Shown here: in pieces, positions 7,345 through 15,573 of the stretch
Layout of the letters: each line of letters begins with the position of its first letter
Numbering within the stretch: the first letter of the stretch is position 1
NCBI GenBank assembly: GCA_027325475.1
Contig: DAIEFO010000015.1
Coordinates: forward strand, 1 to 15,997
Length of the DNA stretch: 15,997 nt
DNA from: Desulfobacteraceae bacterium
Lineage (GTDB): Bacteria > Desulfobacterota > Desulfobacteria > Desulfobacterales > Desulfatirhabdiaceae
Direction of reading: 5' to 3'
The notes under the pieces: generated by a model
Seen by the model: the letters and a program-made list of their open reading frames with translations, nothing else
What the model was told of the DNA's origin: nothing
Databases searched by the model: none
Made by a program: the position numbers and the translations under genes

Positions 7345-10300
7345 TCACTTCCGCCAATGGATATACAGCGCAGGAATCAGATTGGTGCTGAGCAATGCGC
7401 TCCAGAGGATGCCACCACCAATGACCACAGCCAGCCCTTGCTCGGGCGCCGCCCCTTGTCCCCATCCCAGTGCTGTCGGAAGCATACCAAGGATGGCTGT
7501 AATCGTGGTAAGCACAATAGGCCGGAACCGGACCCGTATGGCTTCTTTCACAGCGTCTTCCGGAGACGCACCGGCTGCCTCGCTGCGACGCGCATAAAAA
7601 AGCAGCACAATGCCATGGTTCAGACAAATCCCCACCAGGGCGAGAAATGCTACCAGACCGGTGGCATTTAACCCCACACCGCTAATAATCAGAGCGGCCG
7701 CGCCACCGGTGAAGGCCAGAGGAATCTGCAACAACAGCAGCCCCGGTACAAGCAGATTGCCGAACTGTAAAATCAGAATGCCCAGCATGAGAAGAAATGC
7801 TGCAATGGCTGCAATTCCGAGACTGATGGCCGCATTTTCGATTTCCGGGAACAGCCCGCCAAAGCTGATGCGGTAGCCGGGCGGCAGGTAAAAATCGCCC
7901 AGAGCACGCCTGGCTGCAATGATCGTATGCCCTAGGGTACCGGTTGGTGTGGCCAGGATTTCCAGAGCTCGTACCCCGTTGATATGGCGGATTTGATTGG
8001 GTGTCGAAACCAGCATCAGCGTTGCCAGTCTTCCCAATGGCGTCCACCCCTGGGTACGAATCGGCAGTTCAGCGATGGAACGAAGAGACTTTTCCGATGC
8101 ATCGGCCATACGCACGTATAAAATCAGTGGAGCATTTCCATCAGGAACGTCTGCCACTACTTCACCCGCCAGAAGCGGCCTGATCTGAGCATAGACATCC
8201 GATGGAGTCAGCCCATAAGCAGCAAGTGCCAACGGTTTAAACCGAATCTGTAACTGCGTAACAGGATAGGCATCGTTGTTGAAAATATCGGTCAAAGCAG
8301 GTACCCGGCGCAGCCGGGTGACCATCTTGTCCGAAAGAGTCCGAAGCATCTCAATCCGACTTCCGAATAAACGGATGACAAAGGGTTGAGGCAAGCCGGA
8401 CAGGCTTTCGCCAACCCGTTCAAGTGTAGGCGTTCCCATCGAAAACTGGACTCCCCTAGTACGGCTCTCGAAAAGCAACCGTTCTCCGATACGATCCAGG
8501 CTGTTTACTGCAATATCGGGTTTAAGCGCAATCTGAATTTCACCGGCAAAAGCCGGCTCGGTGTAAGCGCTCCCGGCAGGAGAGCCGATGCGCGCAAAGG
8601 TATGCGCCACGGCCGGATCATCCCGCAATCGCCGAACGATGCTCCGAACTGCGGTTAAGGTGTCAGACAAGGAACTGCCCGGAGCCAGAGTGAAGCTTTC
8701 CAACATCACCCCTTCATTCGGGAGAGGAATAAAATTGACTGGAACGATTACCAGACCGGCTAAAGAAATAATGAACAGAACGATACAGATCGTCAGGCTC
8801 AGGCGCGGGAATCGCACCATCCTGTCAAACAGATGTCTGTTCAAGCGACACATATGATCAAGAACCCGACCTGCCACCGTCGGAGTCGTGCGTACATGGG
8901 CATTTATAAAGCCAAGCCCCAGCGGAATCAGGCTCAACGAAACGAATAGTGAAGCCAGCAAAGCAATCGCCATGGCAAGCGCAAAGGGAATAAAAAACAA
9001 TCCTGCCAGACCGCCGATAAAAAGAAGCGGCAGAAAGACAAATACCGTGGTCAGCGTGCCGGTAATATCAGGGCCAACAATATCAAAAAGTCCCACCCTG
9101 ATCCCTTCCCAATGTGCGGCTCCTTTTTCCCAGCGACGATAGATACTCTCCAGCACAATAATGGCGTCGTCGGCCAAAAGTCCCACAGCCACGCTCAAGG
9201 CTCCAAAAGTCATCAGATTAAGGCTTTGACCCAAAGCATACAACCCGGCAATGCATAGCAGCAGAGACAGCGGAATGCTGAGCGTCAGTATCCATATACC
9301 CCGCCCCGCTCCCAGAATCCAGAACAGCACTCCAATAGCCAGCCCAGCACCGATAAGCAGGTTACGACCCAGATCGGAAGCGATGAGGTGTACCAGATGC
9401 CCTTGACTGTAGGTCCGTATCCAGTGTACACCCGAAGGGAGCTGATCCAGCGTTCTCTGAAGTGTCTGCGCCACGGCATGGGTGACAGGGAGGGTTGAAG
9501 CTCCGGGCTGTTTGAAGACAGTCAAGGCGATACTCGGTTGCCCATCCAGGGAAACGGCGTTATGGGCAGGAACAGGCGCTCGCACGATACGGGCAAGGGC
9601 CCGCAACGGAATTTTTTCTTTGGACGCCACTACTGGAATTTCAGAAAGTTCGCCAATACGCTTTGGCAGGTTACGCGCTTCGATAAGAATATCCTGATGC
9701 CCTGCGGTCAGGTAGCCTCCGGAACCCAGTAAAACCTGTTGACGGATGGCACTGACAATGCTCGTAATGGACACCTGATAGTGTCGCATGGCTTCGAGGT
9801 CGGGCTGTATCCAGAGGGACTCATCGCCGGAGCCGTAAACCTCCACCCGCTGAACACCGGGTAGAGAACGCAGCGCCGGAGCCACCCGGGTACGAATTGC
9901 ACGTTGAACATCCATAGGCGCTACCGATATCGGGATATGCACCGTGAAATCGGCGACCTCGTTGATCGCATTTCCCATGATCTCGGGATAGGGATGAACA
10001 GAAGCAGAAAGCCGTCTCCGGGCCCGATCAATGGCGCTGTTGACCGACTGGAGGTCTTGCTGTGGATCAGTCCCTTGGACAAAGCGAATATCGGTCTCCA
10101 CGGTACCATGCCCCATGTTCGAGCGAACACTGACCAGATTGGGCAAAGCGAGAATCCGGTCTTCCAGAGGACGCGCGACAAGCATCTCCAGTTCACTGGC
10201 TGTAGCTCCAAATTGATGGGTAATAACGCTGATCTGGGGAAAATTGAACTGGGGAAGCACTTCCACAGGAATGTGCAGCAAGGCGTAACCGCCATAGACA

Positions 10301-10374
10301 ACCAGGGCGCCATAGGCTATCAACCAGAAAAGCGGCTGCATGAAAAAGCGTTTAAAAATATCGGCTATATGCAT
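7345..10374 (-). CDS. RND efflux permease (second pump, divergent)
   Basis: This 1009-aa RND pump is encoded opposite to the first. The start is ATG 10374, with GGAG 8 nt upstream. A GTG at 10383 would add three residues and overlap the adaptor stop, but has no ribosome-binding site. TM1 lies at about 16-32, followed by VEVLPQFNFPQISV. The porter loop contains IMGNAINEVADF and the QRVEVYGSGDE segment. TM4 carries GLLADDAIIVLESIYRRW with Asp402, Asp403 and Glu409. The second half has a restart TM near 535, FIPLPNEGVMLESF, and a C-terminal TM bundle to the end. Sequence similarity to the first permease is only at the family level, so this is not a recent duplicate. It pairs with the adaptor just upstream but has no outer-membrane factor. 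G+C looks somewhat higher than in the first operon in sampled lines. Substrate unknown. Confidence 0.92.
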   Translation of the reverse strand: MHIADIFKRFFMQPLFWLIAYGALVVYGGYALLHIPVEVLPQFNFPQISVITHQFGATASELEMLVARPLEDRILALPNLVSVRSNMGHGTVETDIRFVQGTDPQQDLQSVNSAIDRARRRLSASVHPYPEIMGNAINEVADFTVHIPISVAPMDVQRAIRTRVAPALRSLPGVQRVEVYGSGDESLWIQPDLEAMRHYQVSITSIVSAIRQQVLLGSGGYLTAGHQDILIEARNLPKRIGELSEIPVVASKEKIPLRALARIVRAPVPAHNAVSLDGQPSIALTVFKQPGASTLPVTHAVAQTLQRTLDQLPSGVHWIRTYSQGHLVHLIASDLGRNLLIGAGLAIGVLFWILGAGRGIWILTLSIPLSLLLCIAGLYALGQSLNLMTFGALSVAVGLLADDAIIVLESIYRRWEKGAAHWEGIRVGLFDIVGPDITGTLTTVFVFLPLLFIGGLAGLFFIPFALAMAIALLASLFVSLSLIPLGLGFINAHVRTTPTVAGRVLDHMCRLNRHLFDRMVRFPRLSLTICIVLFIISLAGLVIVPVNFIPLPNEGVMLESFTLAPGSSLSDTLTAVRSIVRRLRDDPAVAHTFARIGSPAGSAYTEPAFAGEIQIALKPDIAVNSLDRIGERLLFESRTRGVQFSMGTPTLERVGESLSGLPQPFVIRLFGSRIEMLRTLSDKMVTRLRRVPALTDIFNNDAYPVTQLQIRFKPLALAAYGLTPSDVYAQIRPLLAGEVVADVPDGNAPLILYVRMADASEKSLRSIAELPIRTQGWTPLGRLATLMLVSTPNQIRHINGVRALEILATPTGTLGHTIIAARRALGDFYLPPGYRISFGGLFPEIENAAISLGIAAIAAFLLMLGILILQFGNLLVPGLLLLQIPLAFTGGAAALIISGVGLNATGLVAFLALVGICLNHGIVLLFYARRSEAAGASPEDAVKEAIRVRFRPIVLTTITAILGMLPTALGWGQGAAPEQGLAVVIGGGILWSALLSTNLIPALYIHWRK

Positions 10375-10379
10375 GGCAA

Positions 10380-11465
10380 TCACTCCGATTTCTGATACTG
10401 CCTGGAAAAATCCCGATGAAATTCGAGATAAGCATTCTCGACCAACACCTGACTTCCAGCTTCAAGCCCCTGCTTAATCAGCGTCATCGTCCCCTGGCTC
10501 GGACCAGGCACGACTTCCCGACGCTGATTGCCATGTTCTGTGTGTTCCAGCACCCACCATCGGCCTCTGTCAAGAACCAGAGCGCGTGTCGGCACTGTCA
10601 CGTAAGTCTCTTTCCCTCCGGACAGGATCACTCTCCCCACATCGCCGTTCAGCCAGCACGGCGCCGGAACGGTTGCGATCAGGCCGATGCTTTCTCCGCC
10701 ATCCGATCCGATCTGACCAATGACCGTACGCACCCTGACCGGAATGGCAGAACCACCGCCAGTGGATTCGAATTGACCGGTCATCCCGACCCGAATCGCC
10801 GCCGCATCTGGTCCGTAATAATGCGCCATCAACCACAAACCGCCCGTCGGCTGTAAGGTCAGGATCGTCTGACCCGCCTGAACCCACTCCCCTTTATGCA
10901 CATAGACGGCAAGGAGAATACCACCCGATGGAGTTTTCAGTACAAGCGATTTCCGTACAGCCTGCAGTTGCGACAAAGCATTATTCAGATCATCCTGAGC
11001 CCTGACCAGACGCGCCTCGGCCTGATATACTGCCTTTCGTGTGGCAAGCCGCACGGCCTGTTTCTGACGTTCGATAGCAAGTGTCTTTTCGCCCATCGTC
11101 ACCGCTACTCCAGCAACGGCAACCGAGTTCCTGCATTGAGCCAGCAGGCCGTCAACCGTAGGTCCCGTCATGTGTCCGAGAACAACCCCTGCTTTCACCA
11201 TCTCACCCGGTAACACCGTAAGCCCGCTGACAATTCCGCCCTGCTCTGCATTCAGTTTCAGAGTGGTAATGGGTTCAACCCGTCCATAAGCTGAAAGACG
11301 CGTGGTTATCGTACGTGCCTCGGCTGTCACCACTCCTATATCGATGTCCTTCTGATTTTTTTGCTTGGAAAAACAAACTGGTGGGAAGAGAAAATACCCT
11401 GCTATCAAAATCAATAATATGCTCAAGCAGAATATTGGTATTGTTTTCTTTACCATTTCATTCAT
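10380..11465 (-). CDS. RND efflux periplasmic adaptor (HlyD/AcrA type) of the second pump
   Basis: With ATG 11465 as start this gives 361 aa. The frame continues up to GTG 11468 and TTG 11477, and a further ATG lies at 11456, so the exact start is uncertain. An N-terminal hydrophobic segment (about 10-30, IFCLSILLILIAGYFLFPPV) acts as anchor or uncleaved signal. The barrel-sandwich half near 73-100 (NAEQGGIVSGLTVLPGEMVK) and its partner near 177-205 (KTPSGGILLAVYVHKGEWVQ) flank a helical hairpin of about 105-170. A beta-barrel (LWLMAHYYGPDAAAIRVGMT) and a membrane-proximal part follow, ending VLVENAYLEFHRDF. The stop lies just before the permease start, within its ribosome-binding region, indicating coupling. 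It is preceded by the sensor kinase in the same direction after 244 bp. The family is clear; no metal-binding motif is obvious. Confidence 0.88.
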   Translation of the reverse strand: MNEMVKKTIPIFCLSILLILIAGYFLFPPVCFSKQKNQKDIDIGVVTAEARTITTRLSAYGRVEPITTLKLNAEQGGIVSGLTVLPGEMVKAGVVLGHMTGPTVDGLLAQCRNSVAVAGVAVTMGEKTLAIERQKQAVRLATRKAVYQAEARLVRAQDDLNNALSQLQAVRKSLVLKTPSGGILLAVYVHKGEWVQAGQTILTLQPTGGLWLMAHYYGPDAAAIRVGMTGQFESTGGGSAIPVRVRTVIGQIGSDGGESIGLIATVPAPCWLNGDVGRVILSGGKETYVTVPTRALVLDRGRWWVLEHTEHGNQRREVVPGPSQGTMTLIKQGLEAGSQVLVENAYLEFHRDFSRQYQKSE

Positions 11466-11709
11466 CACCCCGCTCAAGCGATCCGCTCTTATGAAGGAAA
11501 TACAGCGATAACTGCTTTTAGGACGATCTGATCCGTTTTCGTGCAGACGGTATTTTCTGTAAGATTTGTGTCCTCACATAGCGTAGAACCCAAATTGATG
11601 CCATCACAGCCAACCGCACGTTAAACAAATTACATCGATTTCTCACGGAGAGAAATCTCCCATAATGAACATATAACATATCGCAGTTTACCGGAGTTTG
11701 TCCTCAAGC
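11466..11709 (-). promoter_or_regulatory. Intergenic region likely carrying the second pump's promoter
   Basis: A 244-bp gap separates the sensor-kinase stop from the adaptor start, both on the minus strand. This is long for a simple read-through operon, so a separate promoter is plausible. It contains a perfect 8-bp inverted repeat (11637-11657). A 10-mer at 11550-11559 (GTATTTTCTG) is also present upstream of the first pump (1724-1733). I find no convincing -35/-10 pair by eye. Confidence 0.3.
11637..11657. repeat. Perfect inverted repeat GATTTCTC-N5-GAGAAATC
   Basis: An 8-bp perfect stem with a 5-nt loop (ACGGA) lies between the sensor kinase and the second adaptor. In the direction of transcription it is not followed by a clean T-run, so it is a weak terminator candidate at best. 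A regulator-binding palindrome is equally possible. Confidence 0.45.
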
Positions 11710-13146
11710 TTACTTTTTGGTAAAGTTGGAGGGAATTCTTCGGAAGGGTTGGTCGATGGGCAGACAAACACTGAACGCGGTTCCTTGACCGGTATTTTTT
11801 ACTGTGATATCGCCGCCATGCGCATGAACAATCGCAAGTGCCAGACTCAGTCCAAGCCCGCTGCCGGCCGTTGAACGGCTTTTATCTCCACGAAAGAAGC
11901 GATCAAAAATATGCGGGATGTCGTTTTCATTGATGCCTCCGCCAGTATCCATGATTTCCATCTTCACTCCTGTTACATCTGCCTGGATCGCCAAGGTGAC
12001 TGTGCCGCCACAAGGCGTATACTTGATGGCATTATCCAACAAATTTGCCACGACCCTCTGAAGCCTTCGCCGATCGCCAGTAATCCTCACCTGCGATGGA
12101 GCAATTACCCTGATATCAATATGTTTATCCTCGGACATAGGAGCAAACAGATCGGCTGCCTCCTCTATAATTTCCCTCATATCCAACGGCGTAATGCTTA
12201 GCTCGGCAACTCCCGAATCCGTTTTAGAAATCTCCAACATTGTATTGACCATCTCAATCAGATCATCACATGTATCTATCACAGATGCCGCCATTTCGCG
12301 ATAATCACCTGTATTTTCACTTCCCTTAAGTGTCATCTCTGCCATACCACGAATACGCGTAACAGGTGTCCGCAGCTCATGAGCCACATTATCGGTTATC
12401 TGCCGCATCTCATCCAAAAGAGACTCTATCCGCTCCAGCATGCCGTTGAATGCATAAGCAAGCGCGTTGATCTCTGCCCCCTCGTCAGCCAGCGGCGCCC
12501 TTCGCCCCAGACCATCTTTTCCGATATGAAATGCTGTATCCGTCACTCGTTGAACGCCTGCCATCGCCTTTTGAGCCAGAAGATATCCGACAAGGGCACC
12601 GCAAATCAGCATGATTATCAGAGCCGTACCAAATGTTTCGCTGTATCTTTCCAGAACGATTTCGTTGTGTTGGAGGCTGCTGCCGATTTCAATAACATTG
12701 CCGTCAGCAGCAGAAATGGAAATTATTCTGACGTTGCACTCACGGTCTGGCAAAAGAAATGTGCGAAAAGAAGGCTGGTTTTTAGAACTGACGGGTTTAA
12801 CCCGACGGGATATTTTCAGCCCGTGCCACTGACTCAGATCGGATGCAGCCAGCAGCTTTCCATTGGGAGAGTGTAGTTGAAAGAACACGTCCCTTGAGCC
12901 TCGTGACCCTGCCTCACGGGTAAACTCGGACTGAAGCGCCTTGACGCCATGTTCCCTGTAAAGAGCGTTGAATTCCTTCGCCGTGTCCAAAATCTCATTA
13001 TCCGTCTGTGCCTGGAGATGTGCGGCAAGAGACACATACACAATAAAAAAAACCACCAACGATAACAAACTGAAAACCCCGACGTACCAGAGTGTGAGCC
13101 GGAATGTGGTTGTTTGGAAAAAACTAATTCCTTTCTTCGAGGACAT
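11710..13146 (-). CDS. Envelope-stress/metal-type sensor histidine kinase (HAMP-HisKA-HATPase)
   Basis: This 478-aa inner-membrane sensor kinase phosphorylates the response regulator encoded just upstream. ATG 13146 has GAGGTG 6 nt before it; the open frame reaches back to 13230, but that extension lies inside the regulator gene and has no such site. TM1 is at about 18-40, a periplasmic sensor region at about 41-170, and TM2 at about 172-192. HAMP follows (about 193-245). The H-box VAHELRTP has phospho-acceptor His256. The N-box is at 365-377 (LLDNAIKYT), the G1 box DTGGGI near 400, the F-box FDRFFRG near 414, and the G2 box GSGLGLSLALAI near 428. Overall it resembles CusS-type kinases. The sensor region has few Met/His/Cys residues (for example Cys137), so metal sensing is not evident. 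It overlaps the regulator gene by 23 nt. Confidence 0.92.
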   Translation of the reverse strand: MSSKKGISFFQTTTFRLTLWYVGVFSLLSLVVFFIVYVSLAAHLQAQTDNEILDTAKEFNALYREHGVKALQSEFTREAGSRGSRDVFFQLHSPNGKLLAASDLSQWHGLKISRRVKPVSSKNQPSFRTFLLPDRECNVRIISISAADGNVIEIGSSLQHNEIVLERYSETFGTALIIMLICGALVGYLLAQKAMAGVQRVTDTAFHIGKDGLGRRAPLADEGAEINALAYAFNGMLERIESLLDEMRQITDNVAHELRTPVTRIRGMAEMTLKGSENTGDYREMAASVIDTCDDLIEMVNTMLEISKTDSGVAELSITPLDMREIIEEAADLFAPMSEDKHIDIRVIAPSQVRITGDRRRLQRVVANLLDNAIKYTPCGGTVTLAIQADVTGVKMEIMDTGGGINENDIPHIFDRFFRGDKSRSTAGSGLGLSLALAIVHAHGGDITVKNTGQGTAFSVCLPIDQPFRRIPSNFTKK

Positions 13147-13801
13147 ACCCAACACCTCGTATGGTATGGATAAGGTCGTTTCCAAACGGACGGTCAACCT
13201 TATCCCGCAGTCGGCATATGCGGGATTCAACTACGGTGGTTCTCGGATCAAAGTTGTAATCCCATACGTGCTCGGAAATCATTGTTTTTGAAACGATCCG
13301 GCCGTTATTGCGCATGAGGTATTCAAGCAACGCGAATTCCTTCGGCTGCAAATCAATTTCCCTGTCTTTCCTGAAGACTTTCCGCCTTATCATATCCATT
13401 TTGAGATCACTGACGGAAAGCGTCATCGGCTCTTCCGCCCGTGTCGCCCTCCTTATGAGTGCGTGAACACGCGCCAGAAGTTCCGAAAAAGCGAACGGCT
13501 TCACAAGATAGTCGTCACCGCCAGCTTGCAACCCCTTGATTCGGTCATCAACCGAGCTTTTTGCGCTCAGAATGATAACAGGAATTCGGACACCATTCCG
13601 ACGCATTTCATCAATCAGCGCCAGACCATCCAATTTGGGCAGCATGATATCAATCACCGCTACATCATACGGCTCTGTCAAAGCAAAATGGAGACCGTCT
13701 TCACCATCCAGACTACAATCCACGGCAAACCCCTCTTGTTTCAGTCCTTTTGCAATAAACAGAGCGGTCTGCCGGTCATCTTCAACCAAAAGAATCCTCA
13801 C
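13124..13801 (-). CDS. OmpR/PhoB-family response regulator
   Basis: This 225-aa DNA-binding regulator starts at GTG 13801, with AGGGG 6 nt upstream. The receiver domain (about 1-115) shows Asp8/Asp9, phospho-acceptor Asp51 in VAVIDIMLPKLDG, Ser79 in ILSAK and Lys101 in VKPF. The C-terminal winged helix (about 130-222) shows IDLQPKEFALLEYLMRN, the WDYNFDPRTTVVESRICRLR recognition helix and IHTIRGVGYVLEE. This arrangement matches CusR/CopR-like regulators of efflux operons. Its 3' end overlaps the kinase start by 23 nt, so the pair is co-translated. The pump genes downstream on the same strand are its likely targets; the plus-strand pump is a possible second target. Assignment of the family is firm; the regulon is inference. 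Confidence 0.94.
   Translation of the reverse strand: MRILLVEDDRQTALFIAKGLKQEGFAVDCSLDGEDGLHFALTEPYDVAVIDIMLPKLDGLALIDEMRRNGVRIPVIILSAKSSVDDRIKGLQAGGDDYLVKPFAFSELLARVHALIRRATRAEEPMTLSVSDLKMDMIRRKVFRKDREIDLQPKEFALLEYLMRNNGRIVSKTMISEHVWDYNFDPRTTVVESRICRLRDKVDRPFGNDLIHTIRGVGYVLEERN
13153..13158 (-). promoter_or_regulatory. Ribosome-binding site GAGGTG for the sensor kinase
   Basis: GAGGTG lies 6 nt before ATG 13146, inside the 3' end of the regulator gene. It decides the kinase start against the longer open frame. Confidence 0.75.
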
Positions 13802-13946
13802 GCAGTTCCCCTTTTATGTCGTATGTCACGCAAAGCAGTTATCAGGTATTTAATCACCAACAATTCCGGGTATTAAAGAGATCGTCAAATATGTTATCTT
13901 GAAATTCCTCGAACAGAATCGATAGCGGCCACTAAAAATGCAAAAA

Positions 13947-13970
13947 CCCGGCAGGATTTCTCCTGCCGGG
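13947..13970. terminator. Bidirectional intrinsic terminator
   Basis: A perfect 10-bp stem CCCGGCAGGA / TCCTGCCGGG with a TTTC loop is flanked by five A's (13942-13946) and five T's (13971-13975). It can therefore terminate on both strands. It lies 44 bp beyond the porin stop and shields the regulator genes from porin transcription. Confidence 0.95.
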
Positions 13971-14013
13971 TTTTTGTTCGACAAACAATCAAACAACAGA
14001 ACGTACGTTCAAA

Positions 14014-15573
14014 TTAGAAAGCAAGTGACAACTGCGTACCAAATTCATACGGATTGGCGGAAGAATAATAACAGGTCTGACCCGCAGCGTTCCGATAAGC
14101 AAATGCCTTGTTGATTACATCGCCTGACCACAGATAAGCGCCCACCAGATCAAGTTTCAGATTATCCACAAGTGTGTAGGTAACCACCAAGTCCAACTCT
14201 GTACCCAAATTGCTCTGCCAGTTTGCTGCACTTTTTGAGTAAGGATTCATGTTTCTGTCTTCTGCCAACTGGGCATAATACAGATCAGCCGCAAATTTCA
14301 AATCCGGAAGCAGTTGGTAAGTAGAACCCAGGTTGGCAATGATCTGATTCATGATTTTATCTCCGCTGGTACCCGCCGGTGTCTGATTGTCAAAAATACC
14401 ATCACCCAAGATTTCCGCCCAATAGTAGGATGCTCCATTGACGCTGTTGTTACCCGGAGACAAGAACATGTTGTAATTCTTACTGTTACGATCATAAGGA
14501 ATGTTTGCAGTTCCCTTACCATCACTTTGGGTTTTATCACCAGATGCATAAATACCCTTAATATGAATATTGGCAGGCCCGATATCCACGGCGCCATTTG
14601 CGTCAAATAAATAACCACCAAAGGTCAGCTTATCAACATAGTAGGGGCTGTCAGTCGTTTTTCCCACGTTATAAAGGCCCGGATTCGACAAATCACCAAA
14701 TTCAAAAATGCCGGTCGCCCCGAAGCTGTAAATATCATATTTGCCATCATACTCCAAACCTGCGCTCCAAAGATTCAGTTTCTGGCCCTCAAGCGGGTTC
14801 AGAGTAAGACCTTTCGCGGTGGCCTTCATAAAATCCTCGGACTGGATCGTAGCTATATGAGGCCTAAAAACGTTATCCTTGTTCAGATAAATCGAGGGAT
14901 AGAATACATAGGCATCCACATCGAACCTATTATTAAGCTTATAGCCGGTAGCAGGGTCATAAGAATACCCTGTGGAATAATAACCATTCTGATCCTCATT
15001 TAATTTCATATAAATCAACGGCAGATAAATGGCATCGTTTACTTTAAAGATAGCCTTAACGCCCGCCGCATCATCATTCATCAGATAACCTCTGGCCAGC
15101 AAAAAGTCCTGCACGCCGACCCTGAAGTCTTGATCCGACAGCTTGAAATCCACATACGAATTTTTAAGCCTGAAATAATTGTAGCTACCATCGGCCGATG
15201 AAATACCGGCAGATCCCACGGTATTACTGTCAGCGCCCAATTGCGCGTAAGTACCGTTCTGCCCCCAGTTGGCGTTGAATTCAAACTTGTTGATGAATTT
15301 CAAATTATCGCTGAACTTTGCCGTGTAATACAGACGTGTACGAGTATCAATCGTGGTTATATCCCTACTATAGGGGTGTGATCCGGCAGTACGCGGCTTT
15401 ACGTTTGCCGGAACACCCGCCGACTGATAAATATCATCAGCGCCAGCAAAATTCTGATTTGTAAAATATCTGGTTCTCCAATATCCACCAAACTCATTTT
15501 CAAAAGCTGACGCCGGCAGGGTAAACGCAAGAACTGCCAGGACAGCGGCCAACACCACGGATAATTTCTTCAT
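14014..15573 (-). CDS. Outer-membrane beta-barrel protein (porin-like)
   Basis: The product, 519 aa, begins with a clear Sec signal peptide (about 1-23, MKKLSVVLAAVLAVLAFTLP then ASA). The mature part is rich in alternating aromatic and polar strands and glycine/asparagine turns, and ends in a strand with C-terminal Phe (QLSLAF), the usual signal for the outer-membrane assembly machinery. Recognisable patches include GYWRTRYFTNQNF near the start, TRTRLYYTAKFSDNLKFINK and FRVGVQDFLLARGYLMND. I recognise the general style of a large porin-like protein common in deltaproteobacteria but no named family. The start ATG 15573 has GAGGAGGG 7 nt upstream, predicting strong translation. It is followed by a strong terminator, so it is probably monocistronic and abundant. 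It may be a general porin unrelated to the efflux genes. Confidence 0.85.
   Translation of the reverse strand: MKKLSVVLAAVLAVLAFTLPASAFENEFGGYWRTRYFTNQNFAGADDIYQSAGVPANVKPRTAGSHPYSRDITTIDTRTRLYYTAKFSDNLKFINKFEFNANWGQNGTYAQLGADSNTVGSAGISSADGSYNYFRLKNSYVDFKLSDQDFRVGVQDFLLARGYLMNDDAAGVKAIFKVNDAIYLPLIYMKLNEDQNGYYSTGYSYDPATGYKLNNRFDVDAYVFYPSIYLNKDNVFRPHIATIQSEDFMKATAKGLTLNPLEGQKLNLWSAGLEYDGKYDIYSFGATGIFEFGDLSNPGLYNVGKTTDSPYYVDKLTFGGYLFDANGAVDIGPANIHIKGIYASGDKTQSDGKGTANIPYDRNSKNYNMFLSPGNNSVNGASYYWAEILGDGIFDNQTPAGTSGDKIMNQIIANLGSTYQLLPDLKFAADLYYAQLAEDRNMNPYSKSAANWQSNLGTELDLVVTYTLVDNLKLDLVGAYLWSGDVINKAFAYRNAAGQTCYYSSANPYEFGTQLSLAF

Noticed and set aside
4273..10374. Gene symbols cusA/czcA/acrB for the permeases
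   Set aside because: TM4 signatures do not fit CzcA or CusA, and similarity to AcrB is only family-wide, so any symbol would over-claim.
9904..10395. Plus-strand 163-codon open frame opposite the start of the second permease
   Set aside because: No ribosome-binding site or recognisable domain, and it is antisense to conserved RND sequence.
12379..12876. Plus-strand 165-codon open frame opposite the sensor kinase
   Set aside because: Antisense to the HAMP and sensor region of a clear kinase; no motifs of its own.
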